From Kocuria salsicia (GTDB taxonomy: Bacteria > Actinomycetota > Actinomycetes > Actinomycetales > Micrococcaceae), in the NCBI RefSeq assembly GCF_007681555.1, contig NZ_VELE01000001.1, forward strand, positions 1 to 64,000: a stretch of 64,000 nt of DNA, given 5' to 3'. Every line of letters starts with the position of its first letter. The first letter of the stretch is position 1. Shown here piece after piece: positions 14,680 through 23,640 of this stretch. A program made the translations under genes and the position numbers. The notes below the pieces were generated by a model. The model ran no database searches. It was not told the DNA's origin and saw only the letters and a program-made list of their open reading frames with translations.

Positions 14680-16278
14680 TCAGGCCAGGCTGATGAGGTC
14701 CTGGTACTCCTGACTCCACAGGTCCTCCACGCCGTCCGGGAGCATGACTACGCGCTCGGGCTCAAGGGCCTCCACCGCGCCTTCGTCGTGGGAGACCAGG
14801 ACCACGGCGCCCTCGTAGGTGCGCAGCGCGTTGAGGATCTCGCGGCGCGACGCCGGGTCAAGGTTGTTGGTGGGCTCGTCGAGCAGGAGCACGTTCGCCG
14901 ACGACGCCACCAGGGTGGCCAGCGCCAGGCGCGTCTTCTCGCCGCCGGAGAGCACCCCGGCGGGCTTGTCGACGTCGTCGCCCTGGAACAGAAAGGAGCC
15001 GAGGATCGTGCGGACCTGGGTGTCTGCGAGGTCCGGTGCGGCGGACTTCATGTTCTCCAGCACGGTGCGGTCCGTGTCCAGGGTGTCGTGCTCCTGGGCG
15101 AAGTACCCGAGCTTCAGGCCGTGGCCGGGGATCACCTCACCGGTGTCCGGCTCGGACTGCCCGGCGAGCATCCGCAGCAGGGTGGTCTTGCCTGCGCCGT
15201 TGAGGCCCAAGACCACCACTCGGGAGCCGCGGTCGATCGCGAGGTCCACGTCCGTGAAGATCTCCAGGGACCCGTAGGACTTGGACAGCCCCTGTGCGGT
15301 CAGGGGGGTCTTGCCGCAGTCCGCCGGCTTGGGGAAGCGGATTGCGGCCACCTTGTCCTGCACGCGCTCGCCCTCGATGCCCGCCATGAGCCGCTCGGCG
15401 CGGCGGATCATCTGCTGGGCGGCGGAGGCCTTGGTGGCCTTCGCGCGCATCTTGTTGGCCTGGTCCATCAGCACGCCAGCCTTCTTCTCGGCGTTCGCGC
15501 GCTCGCGCTTTCGCCGGGCCTGGTCCTGCTCGCGCTGCTGCAGGTAGTTCTTCCACGTCATGTTGTAGACGTCCACCACGCAGCGGTTGGCGTCCAGGTA
15601 GAGCACCTTGTTCACGACCATCTCCATGAGCTCCACGTCGTGGGAGATCATCAGCAGCCCGCCCTGGAAGCCGCGCAGGAACTCGCGCAGCCACACGATG
15701 GAGTCGTGGTCCAGGTGGTTGGTGGGCTCGTCCAGGAGCATGGTGTCCGCGTCCGAGAACAGGATCCGCGCGAGCTCCACGCGGCGGCGCTGGCCGCCGG
15801 AGAGCGTGTGCAGCGGCTGGTCCAGCACACGGCCGGGAAGATTCAGGTTGTTCGTGATCGTGGCGGCCTCGGACTCCGCCGCGTAGCCGCCGCCCGCGAG
15901 GAACTCGGACTCCAGCCGGTCGTAGCGGCGCATCGCCTTGGCGCGCACGGTCTCGTCCTCCGAGGCCATCTCCTCCTCGGTGCGGCGCAGCCGGGAGATC
16001 ACGCCGGCGAGGTTGCGCGCGGAGAGGATGCGGTCCCGGGCCAGCTGGTCCATGTCGTCCACCTTGGGGTCCTGCGGCAGGTAGCCGATGGACCCGGAAC
16101 GCGTGACCTCGCCGGCGGCGGGCAGCGTGAGCCCGGCCAGCACCTTGGTCATGGTGGTCTTCCCGGCTCCGTTGCGGCCCACCAGGCCCACCTTGTCGCC
16201 CTTGTCCACCCGGAAGCTCACCTCGTCCATGAGCAGGCGTGCTCCGGCGCGCAGTTCGAGGTTCGTGACGGTGATCAA
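14680..16278 (-). CDS. ABC-F family ATPase
   Basis: A 532-residue protein with two ABC domains and no transmembrane segments, as in ABC-F proteins that act on the ribosome. Domain 1 has Walker A GRNGAGKTT (about 34-42), signature LSGGQRRR and Walker B MLLDEPTNHLD. A charged linker (about 230-320, rich in Arg/Lys/Gln) is the ribosome-contacting region. Domain 2 has GLNGAGKTT, LSGGEKTR and LLLDEPTNNLD. Both catalytic glutamates are present. Whether it serves translation factor function or antibiotic resistance cannot be told. Confidence 0.92.
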   Translation of the reverse strand: MITVTNLELRAGARLLMDEVSFRVDKGDKVGLVGRNGAGKTTMTKVLAGLTLPAAGEVTRSGSIGYLPQDPKVDDMDQLARDRILSARNLAGVISRLRRTEEEMASEDETVRAKAMRRYDRLESEFLAGGGYAAESEAATITNNLNLPGRVLDQPLHTLSGGQRRRVELARILFSDADTMLLDEPTNHLDHDSIVWLREFLRGFQGGLLMISHDVELMEMVVNKVLYLDANRCVVDVYNMTWKNYLQQREQDQARRKRERANAEKKAGVLMDQANKMRAKATKASAAQQMIRRAERLMAGIEGERVQDKVAAIRFPKPADCGKTPLTAQGLSKSYGSLEIFTDVDLAIDRGSRVVVLGLNGAGKTTLLRMLAGQSEPDTGEVIPGHGLKLGYFAQEHDTLDTDRTVLENMKSAAPDLADTQVRTILGSFLFQGDDVDKPAGVLSGGEKTRLALATLVASSANVLLLDEPTNNLDPASRREILNALRTYEGAVVLVSHDEGAVEALEPERVVMLPDGVEDLWSQEYQDLISLA

Positions 16279-16508
16279 GGGTGCAGGGCCTTTCGTGGGC
16301 GGTCTCGCTCGGGGCTGCTCCCGGGCCGGTGCGCTCGTGCGCTGCGCGGGCCCGTGACACGGTCACGGGGTGCGGGCCTCCCGGGGCAGACAGAAACCCC
16401 GTGGATCCGGGGCACTGCCCAGTCTACCCGGGGCCGCAAATCGGCGCCGCGGCGTCGTCCCCGCCCCATGGCGCCGCCGCGCGCGAGGCGACAACTAGAC
16501 TGCCTGCC

Positions 16509-17141
16509 ATGACTTCTCCCGCGCGGGAAACCCGCTCCCTCACGTCCTTCGACCTCGCCAACATTGCCGTGTTCGCCGCCCTGACGTGCGTGCTGGCACT
16601 GGCGCCGGCGATACCCGTGGGTGCCGTCGGTGTGCCCATCACGCTGCAGACGCTCGCCGTGTTCCTCACGGGCATGATCCTGGGAGGCTGGCGCGGTTTC
16701 CTGGCGCTGCTGCTCTACGTGGTGGTGGGTCTGCTGGGCGTGCCGGTCTTTGCCGGATTCGTTGGCGGACCGGCAGTGCTGGCCGGACCCTCCGCCGGGT
16801 ACCTGCTCTCCTTCCCGTTCGCGGCCGCGCTCGTTGGCGCGCTCGCCCACCGCAGCGTGCGCGGTGAGCGGGTACGACGACGCGACGGCGCCACCTCCGT
16901 GGCTCCGGAACGGCGCGGGGGTCTCACCGTCAAACTGATCGGCGCGGGCCTCGCCGGTCTCGTGCTCTCCCACGTGGTGGGCACCGCGGGCCTGATGATC
17001 AACGCGGGGCTCGGACTCGGGGCAGCCGTTGTCACGGACCTCGCCTTCGTCCCCGGGGACATCGTCAAGGTGGTTGTCGCCGCACTGATCGCCGTGGCGG
17101 TGCACCGCGCGTTCCCCCGCATGGCCGGGGCGGTTCTCTGA
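16509..17141 (+). CDS. bioY: Biotin transporter S component BioY
   Basis: A 210-residue membrane protein, the substrate-binding subunit of the biotin ECF transporter. Family signatures are visible: PAIPVGAVGVPITLQTLAV, then LGGWRGFLALLLYVVVGLLG, then GVPVFAGFVGGPAVLAGPSAGYLLSF (given in parts), and GDIVKVVVAALIA near the C-terminus. Five to six helices are predicted. An insertion of about 25 polar residues (GERVRRRDGATS) interrupts the usual short loop. It is followed immediately by the ATPase and permease genes. Confidence 0.95.
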   Translation: MTSPARETRSLTSFDLANIAVFAALTCVLALAPAIPVGAVGVPITLQTLAVFLTGMILGGWRGFLALLLYVVVGLLGVPVFAGFVGGPAVLAGPSAGYLLSFPFAAALVGALAHRSVRGERVRRRDGATSVAPERRGGLTVKLIGAGLAGLVLSHVVGTAGLMINAGLGLGAAVVTDLAFVPGDIVKVVVAALIAVAVHRAFPRMAGAVL

Positions 17142-17948
17142 GTGGCTGACGAGCCGCGTGCCGCCCCATCCCAGCAGCCGGGCGGGGAGACGCCGCACGG
17201 GGAAATCCCAGACTTGGAGCCCCCGCACCGGGAGTCCCTGTACTGCGCGGACGTGACCGTGACCGTGGAGGGACCTCGCGGACCCGTGACCGTGCTGGAG
17301 GGCGTGGACTGCGAGTTCACCGCACGGCGCACCGCGGTGGTGGGGCTCAACGGCTCCGGCAAGTCCACGCTGCTGCGGCTGTTCAACGGGCTCGTCACGC
17401 CGTCCTCGGGAGTGGTGCGGACGGGCAATGTGGACCCGGCGGCATTCCCCCGGCACGCCCGCTCCCTGGTGGGCTTCGTCTTCACGGACCCCGCATCCCA
17501 GATCCTCATGCCCACCCCGCTCGAGGACATCGAACTGTCCCTCCGGCGTGGCGTTCGGGACCGCGCCGAGCGCACCGAGCAGGCGATGGCCTGGCTGCGG
17601 CGGCTGGGCCTCGAGGACCGCGCGCACCACAGCGTCTTCGACCTCTCCGGGGGTGAGCGGCAGCTCGTTGCCCTGGCCGCCGTGCTGGCCGTGGAGCCCC
17701 GCGTGCTCGTGCTGGACGAGCCCACCACTCTGCTGGACCTGCGCAACCGGCTGCGCCTGCGCCAGCTCCTGGACGGCCTCCCCCAGCAGCAGCTGCTCAG
17801 CACCCACGACCTCGACCTCGCGGCCTCCGCGGACCACGTGGCGGTCGTCCACGAGGCACGCCTGATCGACCAGGGCCCGCCCGAGCGGATGCTGCACCTC
17901 TACCGGCACTGGTGCGAGAACGGCTTCCCCGGGAAGACCGCGGCGTGA
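17142..17948 (+). CDS. bioM: Biotin ECF transporter ATPase BioM
   Basis: A 268-residue ABC ATPase powering biotin uptake. Walker A GLNGSGKST at 68-76, signature LSGGERQLVALAA, Walker B VLVLDEPTTLLD and the switch His in LLSTHDLDL are all present. The first 35 residues are a Pro/Glu-rich extension. The GTG start follows the bioY stop with no gap, and the stop overlaps the bioN start by four bases (GTGA). Confidence 0.93.
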   Translation: MADEPRAAPSQQPGGETPHGEIPDLEPPHRESLYCADVTVTVEGPRGPVTVLEGVDCEFTARRTAVVGLNGSGKSTLLRLFNGLVTPSSGVVRTGNVDPAAFPRHARSLVGFVFTDPASQILMPTPLEDIELSLRRGVRDRAERTEQAMAWLRRLGLEDRAHHSVFDLSGGERQLVALAAVLAVEPRVLVLDEPTTLLDLRNRLRLRQLLDGLPQQQLLSTHDLDLAASADHVAVVHEARLIDQGPPERMLHLYRHWCENGFPGKTAA

Positions 17949-18571
17949 GACGTCGCGCCCGCCCCCGGGGTGACGACCTGCTCGGCACCTACGTTCCCGG
18001 CACGTCCCCACTGCACCGCTGCCCGCTGTGGCTCAAGGCGCTCCTGGTTCTTGGAGCATGCCTGGTCGTCATGACCGCGCGGGACTGGCGGGTCTCCCTG
18101 GGTGCCCTCGCACTCACGGCGGCGGCCGCTGCCGCCTGCGGTCTGGGCGTGCGCCGGTGGGTGCGCTCGCTGCGCCCGCTGCTGCTGCTCGTCATCCTGC
18201 TGACGGCCTACCACCTCGTCGCCAATGGCCCGGCGCGCGCCGCCGACGTCGTGCTGTCCCTGCTCGCCGTGGTCACCCTCACGCGCCTGCTCATCTCGAC
18301 CACGCCCCTCCCCCGACTCATCGACGGGCTCGTGCTGCTGTGCTCACCCCTGTGCCTCGCGGGCGTGGATCCCGAGCGCATTGGACTTGCGGTGTCCCTG
18401 ATGATCCGCTCGGTCCCCTGGCTGTTCGGAGTCCTCACCTCCCTGCGCGATGCCGCCGCTGCCCGCACCGTGCGCCCGCACCCCGTGCAGCTGGTCACCC
18501 CCGCAGTCATCGCCACGGTCGACTACGCCCACCGCACCGGGGAGGCGCTCGCGGCGAGAGGACTCGAGTAG
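17945..18571 (+). CDS. bioN: Biotin ECF transporter T component BioN
   Basis: A 208-residue membrane protein, the energy-coupling subunit that links BioM to BioY. Five to six helices are predicted, starting at LKALLVLGACLVVM. The coupling motif typical of EcfT proteins is recognisable near the C-terminus (SLRDAAAARTV), and the family motif ends with ALAARGLE. The GTG start overlaps the bioM stop. It completes a three-gene bioYMN operon. Confidence 0.9.
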   Translation: MRRRARPRGDDLLGTYVPGTSPLHRCPLWLKALLVLGACLVVMTARDWRVSLGALALTAAAAAACGLGVRRWVRSLRPLLLLVILLTAYHLVANGPARAADVVLSLLAVVTLTRLLISTTPLPRLIDGLVLLCSPLCLAGVDPERIGLAVSLMIRSVPWLFGVLTSLRDAAAARTVRPHPVQLVTPAVIATVDYAHRTGEALAARGLE

Positions 18572-18636
18572 CCGCGCCACGGCGTCGTCCCCGCCCAATC
18601 GCCCCGGTGCCCGCACAGTGGCCCTATGCTTCCCCC

Positions 18637-19545
18637 ATGAGCTTCAACGACAACTCCCAGCTGAACTCCGGGCGGGTCAGCTCCGGCGGCGGTGGTGGAC
18701 GCGGCATCGCCGTGGGTGGAGGGCTGGGCGGTGTGGTCCTGCTGCTGATCGCGGGCCTGTTCTTCGGTCAGGACGGCATCGACGCCCTCACCGGCGGTGG
18801 CACCCAGGACACGACCGGGACCCAGCAGGTGGACTCCGGACTCGCGGACCGCTGCCGCACCGGCGCGGACGCCAACACTGACACCTCCTGCCGCATGGTG
18901 GCCACGGTGCAGTCCCTCGACCAGTTCTGGGGCGACTACCTTCCCCGGGCCACGGGGAAGCAGTACACGGAACCGGGAGTCGTGCTGTTCACCGGCACGG
19001 ACAACACGTCGTGCGGCCAGGCGTCCTCGGCCACCGGCCCGTTCTACTGCCCGTCGGACTCGACCGTCTACCTGGACACCGGATTCTTCGAGGAGATGCG
19101 CACCCAGTTCGGCGCGGATGCGGATGCCCTCGCCCAGGAGTATGTGATGGCGCACGAGGTGGGCCACCACATCCAGGACCTGCAGGGCACCCTGGGCAGG
19201 GCCCAGCAGGACCCCAGTGGTGCCAATTCCGGCGCGGTGCGCACCGAGCTGCAGGCCGACTGCTACGCGGGGATGTGGGCCCACCACGCCACCGAGTCCG
19301 GCGGTGCGGTGCAGCTGCAGCCGATCACACGCGCGCAACTCTCGGACGCGATCGAGGCCGCCGGAGCCATCGGTGACGACCGCATCCAGGAGGCCGCCCG
19401 CGGTCGTGCCAACCCGGAGTCCTTCACGCACGGCACCGCTGCGCAGCGCCAGGCCTGGTTCCTCACCGGGTACCAGACCGGCGATCTCACGGCCTGCAAC
19501 ACGTTCTCCGCGCGCAACCTGAACCACCCGGACGCGCTGAGCTAG
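18637..19545 (+). CDS. Neutral zinc metallopeptidase, YpfJ/KPN_02809 family
   Basis: A 302-residue protein. An N-terminal Gly-rich stretch leads to one transmembrane helix (about 25-44, AVGGGLGGVVLLLIAGLFFG), placing the catalytic domain outside. The zinc site HEVGHH is at residues 173-178, with ELQADCYAGMWAHHA as the downstream ligand region. Conserved family segments VVLFTGTDNTSCGQASSATG and FYCPSDSTVYLDTGFF are present. The substrate is unknown for this family. Confidence 0.9.
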   Translation: MSFNDNSQLNSGRVSSGGGGGRGIAVGGGLGGVVLLLIAGLFFGQDGIDALTGGGTQDTTGTQQVDSGLADRCRTGADANTDTSCRMVATVQSLDQFWGDYLPRATGKQYTEPGVVLFTGTDNTSCGQASSATGPFYCPSDSTVYLDTGFFEEMRTQFGADADALAQEYVMAHEVGHHIQDLQGTLGRAQQDPSGANSGAVRTELQADCYAGMWAHHATESGGAVQLQPITRAQLSDAIEAAGAIGDDRIQEAARGRANPESFTHGTAAQRQAWFLTGYQTGDLTACNTFSARNLNHPDALS

Positions 19546-19652
19546 GACGGAGGGGCGGGGCTCCGTACAAACGGACCGTTCCCCGTGCCTGCAGCTCAGA
19601 CGAGACCGGCCACCGCCCTCGGCCGACCTCTGCTCCGGGATCCTGGCGCGGT

Positions 19653-20906
19653 TCAGACCCGGTCCGTGTTCCCCGCCCGCTCCAGCCACGGTGCGCGCAT
19701 CGACGTGGGGCCCAGGTCCGCGATCGACCCGGCTCCCATGAGCATCATGTCCGTGCGGATCTGCGCCTCCAGCAGCTCGATCACCCGCGAGACACCCTGC
19801 TCGCCGCCGGCCATGAGTCCGTACAGGTACGCCCGCCCGATCAGCACGAAGTCCGCGCCGGCGCACAGCGCGGTCACCACGTCCGCGCCGGAGAGGACTC
19901 CGGAGTCCAGGATCAGGGGGACGCCCGGGCCCACCTCCTCGCGCACGCCCGGCAGAGAGGTCAGCGCCACGGGTGCCCGGTCCAGCTGGCGGCCGCCGTG
20001 GTTGGAGACCACGAGCCCGTCCGCGCCCACGCTCATGGCCCGCCGGGCGTCGTCGCGAGTGAGGACACCCTTCACGAACAGCTGGCCGTCCCACTGCTCG
20101 CGGATCCAGGCGAGGTCGTCCAGGTCCAGGCCGGGGTCGAACATCGAGGAGATCAGGTCCGCCAGCGTGGAGGACGTGTTCGAGAGGGACGCGAACTTCA
20201 GCGAGTCCGTGGTCAGGAAATTGAACCACCACTCGGGCCGGTAGGAGGCGTCCAGCACGGTGCCGGGCGTCAGGCGCGGCGGGATGACCATGCCGTTGCG
20301 GACGTCCCGCAGCCGCTGACCGGGAACTGGCGTGTCCACGGTGACGAGCAGCGTGCCCACACCGGCGGCCTCCGCGCGCTGCAGCAGGTCCAGCGACGCC
20401 GCGTGGTCGCGCCACAGGTAGAGCTGGAACCAGCGCTCGGCGTCCGGGGCGGCATCCCGCACCTCCTCGATGGAGCGCGTGCCCATGGTCGACAGTGAGA
20501 ACGGGATCCCGGCCTTCTCGGCGGCCCGCACTCCCCCGATCTCACCCTCTGCGTGCATGAAACGCGTGAACCCGGTGGGCGCGATCCCGAACGGCAGCGC
20601 GCTGCGGAAGCCCGCGATCTCCGTGCTGAGATCTGCCGTGTCAGTGCCGTGCAGGATCTTCGGCAGCAGCTCCACGGACTCGAACGCCTTGCGGCTGCGC
20701 CGGTAGGTCAGTTCTTGGCCGGCAGCGCCGTCCACGTAGTCGAACGCGGGTTTCGGGGTGCGACGCCGCGCGATCCGCCGCAGCGCCTCCACGTCCGCCG
20801 CCTTGGCGAGCCGGGCAGCACGGCGGTCCGGGTTGAAGGAGCCGAACCGCATGAGTGGCTTGAGCTCCGAGAGCTGGGGCAGGTGGCGTTGCACATGAGT
20901 CCTCAC
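19653..20906 (-). CDS. FMN-dependent alpha-hydroxy-acid oxidase/dehydrogenase
   Basis: A 417-residue flavoenzyme of the LldD/lactate monooxygenase family, oxidising 2-hydroxy acids such as L-lactate. FMN and substrate residues are visible: YVDGAAGQE at 57-65, PTGFTRFMH at 110-118, K279 (FVKGVL), and the catalytic SNHGGRQLD at 301-309 with H303 and R306. The length and N-terminal extension (about 35 residues) are close to actinobacterial quinone-linked L-lactate dehydrogenases. The exact substrate is uncertain. Confidence 0.88.
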   Translation of the reverse strand: MRTHVQRHLPQLSELKPLMRFGSFNPDRRAARLAKAADVEALRRIARRRTPKPAFDYVDGAAGQELTYRRSRKAFESVELLPKILHGTDTADLSTEIAGFRSALPFGIAPTGFTRFMHAEGEIGGVRAAEKAGIPFSLSTMGTRSIEEVRDAAPDAERWFQLYLWRDHAASLDLLQRAEAAGVGTLLVTVDTPVPGQRLRDVRNGMVIPPRLTPGTVLDASYRPEWWFNFLTTDSLKFASLSNTSSTLADLISSMFDPGLDLDDLAWIREQWDGQLFVKGVLTRDDARRAMSVGADGLVVSNHGGRQLDRAPVALTSLPGVREEVGPGVPLILDSGVLSGADVVTALCAGADFVLIGRAYLYGLMAGGEQGVSRVIELLEAQIRTDMMLMGAGSIADLGPTSMRAPWLERAGNTDRV

Positions 20907-21022
20907 GGTCGCGGGTGGTCGGTTCCGAATCTAGCACCGTGCCCGGTGGCGGTCCCGCTCCGGGCGGACCGGACGGCTTGTGGAGGACCCGGACATTTTC
21001 CAGCGAGACCCCGGATACGGAA

Positions 21023-21051
21023 CAGGGCACGACCGTGGTGGTCGTGCCCTG
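21023..21051 (-). terminator. Terminator of the SUF operon
   Basis: A 12-base-pair perfect stem (21023-21034 with 21040-21051) with a GTGGT loop, about 45 bases past the last SUF-operon gene in the leftward direction. No long T run, as is usual in high-GC actinobacteria. Confidence 0.7.
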
Positions 21052-21093
21052 GTGGCGGTCATGTCCTTCCGTACCGTGGCGGTGGTTCGGACC

Positions 21094-21450
21094 TCAGATG
21101 TTGAAGCCCAGCGCCCGCATCTGGTCCCGGCCGTCCTCGGTGATCCGCTCCGGACCCCACGGGGGCATCCAGATCCAGTTCACGTGCCACTCGTCCACGG
21201 TGGGCGAGAGGTTCTGGGCAACCTGCTCCTCGATGACGTCCTGCAGCGGGCAGGCCGCCGTGGTTAGGGTCATGTCGAGGCGCAGGGAGTCATCGTCCTG
21301 GTACTGCAGGCCGTACAGCAGGCCCAGGTCCACGACGTTCACGCCCAGCTCCGGGTCGATCACGTTCTTCAGCAGGTCCTCGATCTCCGCGAGCGAGGCC
21401 TGGCCCTTGGGGCCCTGCTCCGCCGCGGCGGTCTCGGTGGAATCACTCAC
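21094..21450 (-). CDS. sufT: MIP18/DUF59 iron-sulfur assembly factor (SufT-like)
   Basis: A 118-residue protein of the MIP18/PaaD-like family, which helps iron-sulfur cluster maturation. Core motifs are VIDPELGVNVVDLGLLYGL, LTTAACPLQDVIEEQV with the conserved cysteine, and the WMPPWGPERITEDGRDQMRAL segment (in parts) near the C-terminus. It is the last gene of the suf operon, 32 bases after sufC. In other actinobacteria sufS and sufU lie between these two genes. Confidence 0.9.
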   Translation of the reverse strand: MSDSTETAAAEQGPKGQASLAEIEDLLKNVIDPELGVNVVDLGLLYGLQYQDDDSLRLDMTLTTAACPLQDVIEEQVAQNLSPTVDEWHVNWIWMPPWGPERITEDGRDQMRALGFNI

Positions 21451-21482
21451 GGAATCCTCCTCCGGTCTCGTGTGCGCCGCGC

Positions 21483-22247
21483 CTACTTGGCGGCGGCCTG
21501 CACGTAGCGGTCGTAGCCCTCGTTCTCGAGCTGCTCCGCGAGCTCGGGCCCGCCCTGGTCCACCACGCGGCCGTCCGAGAACACGTGGACGAACTGCGGC
21601 TTGATGTAGCGCAGGATCCGGGTGTAGTGCGTGATCAGCATGATGCCGGTGTTGTCCTGCTCAAGGGCGCGGTTGACGCCCTCGGAGACGATCTTCAGGG
21701 CGTCGACGTCCAGACCGGAGTCGGTCTCGTCAAGCAGCGCGATCTTCGGCTTGAGGATCTCGAGCTGCAGGATCTCGTGACGCTTCTTCTCACCGCCGGA
21801 GAAGCCCTCGTTCACGTTGCGCAGCAGCATGTCCGTGTCGATCTTCAGCTTCTCCATGGCGGCGCGGACGTCCTTGGTCCACGTGCGCAGGGAGGGGGCC
21901 TCGCCGTCGACGGCCGTCTTGGCCGAGCGCAGGAAGTTGGAGGTGGTCACGCCCGGGATCTCCACGGGGTACTGCATGGCCAGGAAGAGCCCGGCGCGCG
22001 CCCGCTCGTCGACGGACATGGCCAGCACGTCCTGGCCGTCCAGGGTCACGGAGCCGGAGTCCACCTGGTACTTGGGGTGACCGGCGATGGTGGAGGCCAG
22101 CGTGGACTTGCCCGAGCCGTTGGGGCCCATGATCGCGTGCACCTCACCGGAGTTGATGGTCAGGTTCACGCCCTTGAGGATGGGCTTGGTGGTCTCGTCG
22201 TCCAGGATGACGGACGCGTGGAGGTCCTTGATCTCCAGAGTTGACAT
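21483..22247 (-). CDS. sufC: SUF system ATPase SufC
   Basis: A 254-residue ABC-type ATPase of the SufBCD scaffold on which iron-sulfur clusters are built. Walker A GPNGSGKST, family signature FSGGEKKRHEILQLEIL and Walker B IALLDETDSGLDVDAL are present; DETDSGLD in place of DEPT is characteristic of SufC. Cytosolic and complexed with SufB and SufD. It follows sufD on the same strand. Confidence 0.96.
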   Translation of the reverse strand: MSTLEIKDLHASVILDDETTKPILKGVNLTINSGEVHAIMGPNGSGKSTLASTIAGHPKYQVDSGSVTLDGQDVLAMSVDERARAGLFLAMQYPVEIPGVTTSNFLRSAKTAVDGEAPSLRTWTKDVRAAMEKLKIDTDMLLRNVNEGFSGGEKKRHEILQLEILKPKIALLDETDSGLDVDALKIVSEGVNRALEQDNTGIMLITHYTRILRYIKPQFVHVFSDGRVVDQGGPELAEQLENEGYDRYVQAAAK

Positions 22248-22337
22248 GGGGTGATTCTCCTTGTGGTCGTGGGCACAGGCCCGGTCACGGGCTCGGGTGC
22301 GACGTACGTGGGCGAGGGCTGCGGCGCGGGGCCGGTC

Positions 22338-23639
22338 TCAGCTCTCGGTGCGGGCGAGCTCGTCCTCGAGGGACGCGCGCAGCTGCTCCTCGAGGGCCTC
22401 GACGCCCACCTGCTGGATGATCTCGAAGAGGAATCCGCGCACGACCAGGCGGCGTGCCTGGTCCTCCGGGATGCCGCGGGACATCAGGTAGTACAGGTGC
22501 TCGTCGTCCAGCTGGCCCGTGGTGGAGGCGTGGCCTGCGCCGGCGATCAAGCCGGTCTCGATCTCCAGGTTCGGCACCGAGTCCATACGGGGGCCGTCGT
22601 TGAGGATCAGGTTGCGGTTGAGCTCGTAGGTGTCCGTGCCCTCGGCCTCCGCGCGGATCAGGACGTCCCCGACCCACACGCCGTGGGCGTTCTCACCCTG
22701 CAGCGCGGACTTGTAGTTCACGCGGGACTTGCAGCGCGGCACCGAGTGATCCACGAACAGGCGGGACTCAAGGTGCTGGCCCTCGTCCACGAACGTGAGA
22801 CCGTACATGGCCACGTCGCCGCCGGTTGCGGTGAAGCGGGTGGACGGCGTGACGCGCACGAGGTCCCCTCCGAGGCTCACGAGCACGTGCTTGAACGTGG
22901 CGTCCTTGCCCAGGCGGGCCTGCTGCGAGGACGCGTGGACGGAGTCGTCCGTCCACTCCTGCAGCGAGACCACGGTGAGGGAGGCGCCGTCGGAGACGGA
23001 GAACTCCACGTTCTGGGACAGCACGGCCGTGCCCACGTGGCGCAGCACCACGAGCGCGCGGGAGTTCTCCCCCGCGTCGATCACCACGTGCTGGGCCGCC
23101 GGGCGGTCCGACTCGCCGGTGAACGTGACGATCAGGGGCTCCTGGACCTCCGCGTCACGGGGGATCGAGATGACGGTGGCCTCGCGGAAGGAGGACCACG
23201 CGTTTGCGGAGACCCGGTCCTCGGGGATGCCGGCCGAGCCGATGCGGGCGTCGTCGCGGGGCACCGAGGTGACCTCCACGGCGTCGCCCCCGGTGACGGA
23301 GACCGCGGGGGCTGGACCGTCCAGGGCGGCGTCGTCGAGACCGCGCAGCCGCTTCAGGGGCGTGAAGCGCCAGTCCTCGAGCGTGCTGGTCAGCGGCGGG
23401 AAGTCCGCGACGTCGTAGGACGTGAAGCGCCCGGCGCGCGAGGAGTCGGGCACACCCGAGATGTCACCGTGCTGCGTGTGCCTGATCTCGGGCTCACCAG
23501 CCTGGTTGCGGCCCTCCTGCAGGGTCTCGCCCTCCTGGCTCATGCCGGGGATGGCCACGCGGTCCTCACCGGTGGGGACCCCGCCCACCTCCTCGCTCGT
23601 GTCCTGGGTGTCGCGGGCGGTCTGATCAGTGGTGGACAT
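22338..23639 (-). CDS. sufD: SUF scaffold subunit SufD
   Basis: A 433-residue subunit of the SufBCD complex. The C-terminal beta-helix core carries family motifs (VVLRHVGTAVLSQNVEFSVS, VNYKSALQGENAHGVWVGD, then HASTTGQLDDEHLYYLMSRG and the ending RGIPEDQARRLVVRGFL, each in part). The start is ambiguous: an ATG at 23639 or a TTG at 23648. GGAAGGA lies 13 bases before the ATG and 4 bases before the TTG. The gene overlaps or abuts sufB, so both are translated together. Confidence 0.94.
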   Translation of the reverse strand: MSTTDQTARDTQDTSEEVGGVPTGEDRVAIPGMSQEGETLQEGRNQAGEPEIRHTQHGDISGVPDSSRAGRFTSYDVADFPPLTSTLEDWRFTPLKRLRGLDDAALDGPAPAVSVTGGDAVEVTSVPRDDARIGSAGIPEDRVSANAWSSFREATVISIPRDAEVQEPLIVTFTGESDRPAAQHVVIDAGENSRALVVLRHVGTAVLSQNVEFSVSDGASLTVVSLQEWTDDSVHASSQQARLGKDATFKHVLVSLGGDLVRVTPSTRFTATGGDVAMYGLTFVDEGQHLESRLFVDHSVPRCKSRVNYKSALQGENAHGVWVGDVLIRAEAEGTDTYELNRNLILNDGPRMDSVPNLEIETGLIAGAGHASTTGQLDDEHLYYLMSRGIPEDQARRLVVRGFLFEIIQQVGVEALEEQLRASLEDELARTES

Positions 23640-23640
23640 A

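Noticed and set aside
13552..16512. A 986-codon plus-strand open frame over the alcohol dehydrogenase and ABC-F genes
   Set aside because: It is an out-of-frame or antisense product of GC-rich coding DNA: Arg/Gly/Ala-rich, no domains, and fully covered by well-supported genes.
19547..19566. ACGGAG-N8-CTCCGT hairpin after the zinc peptidase gene
   Set aside because: The stem is only six base pairs with no T run; too weak to call a terminator.
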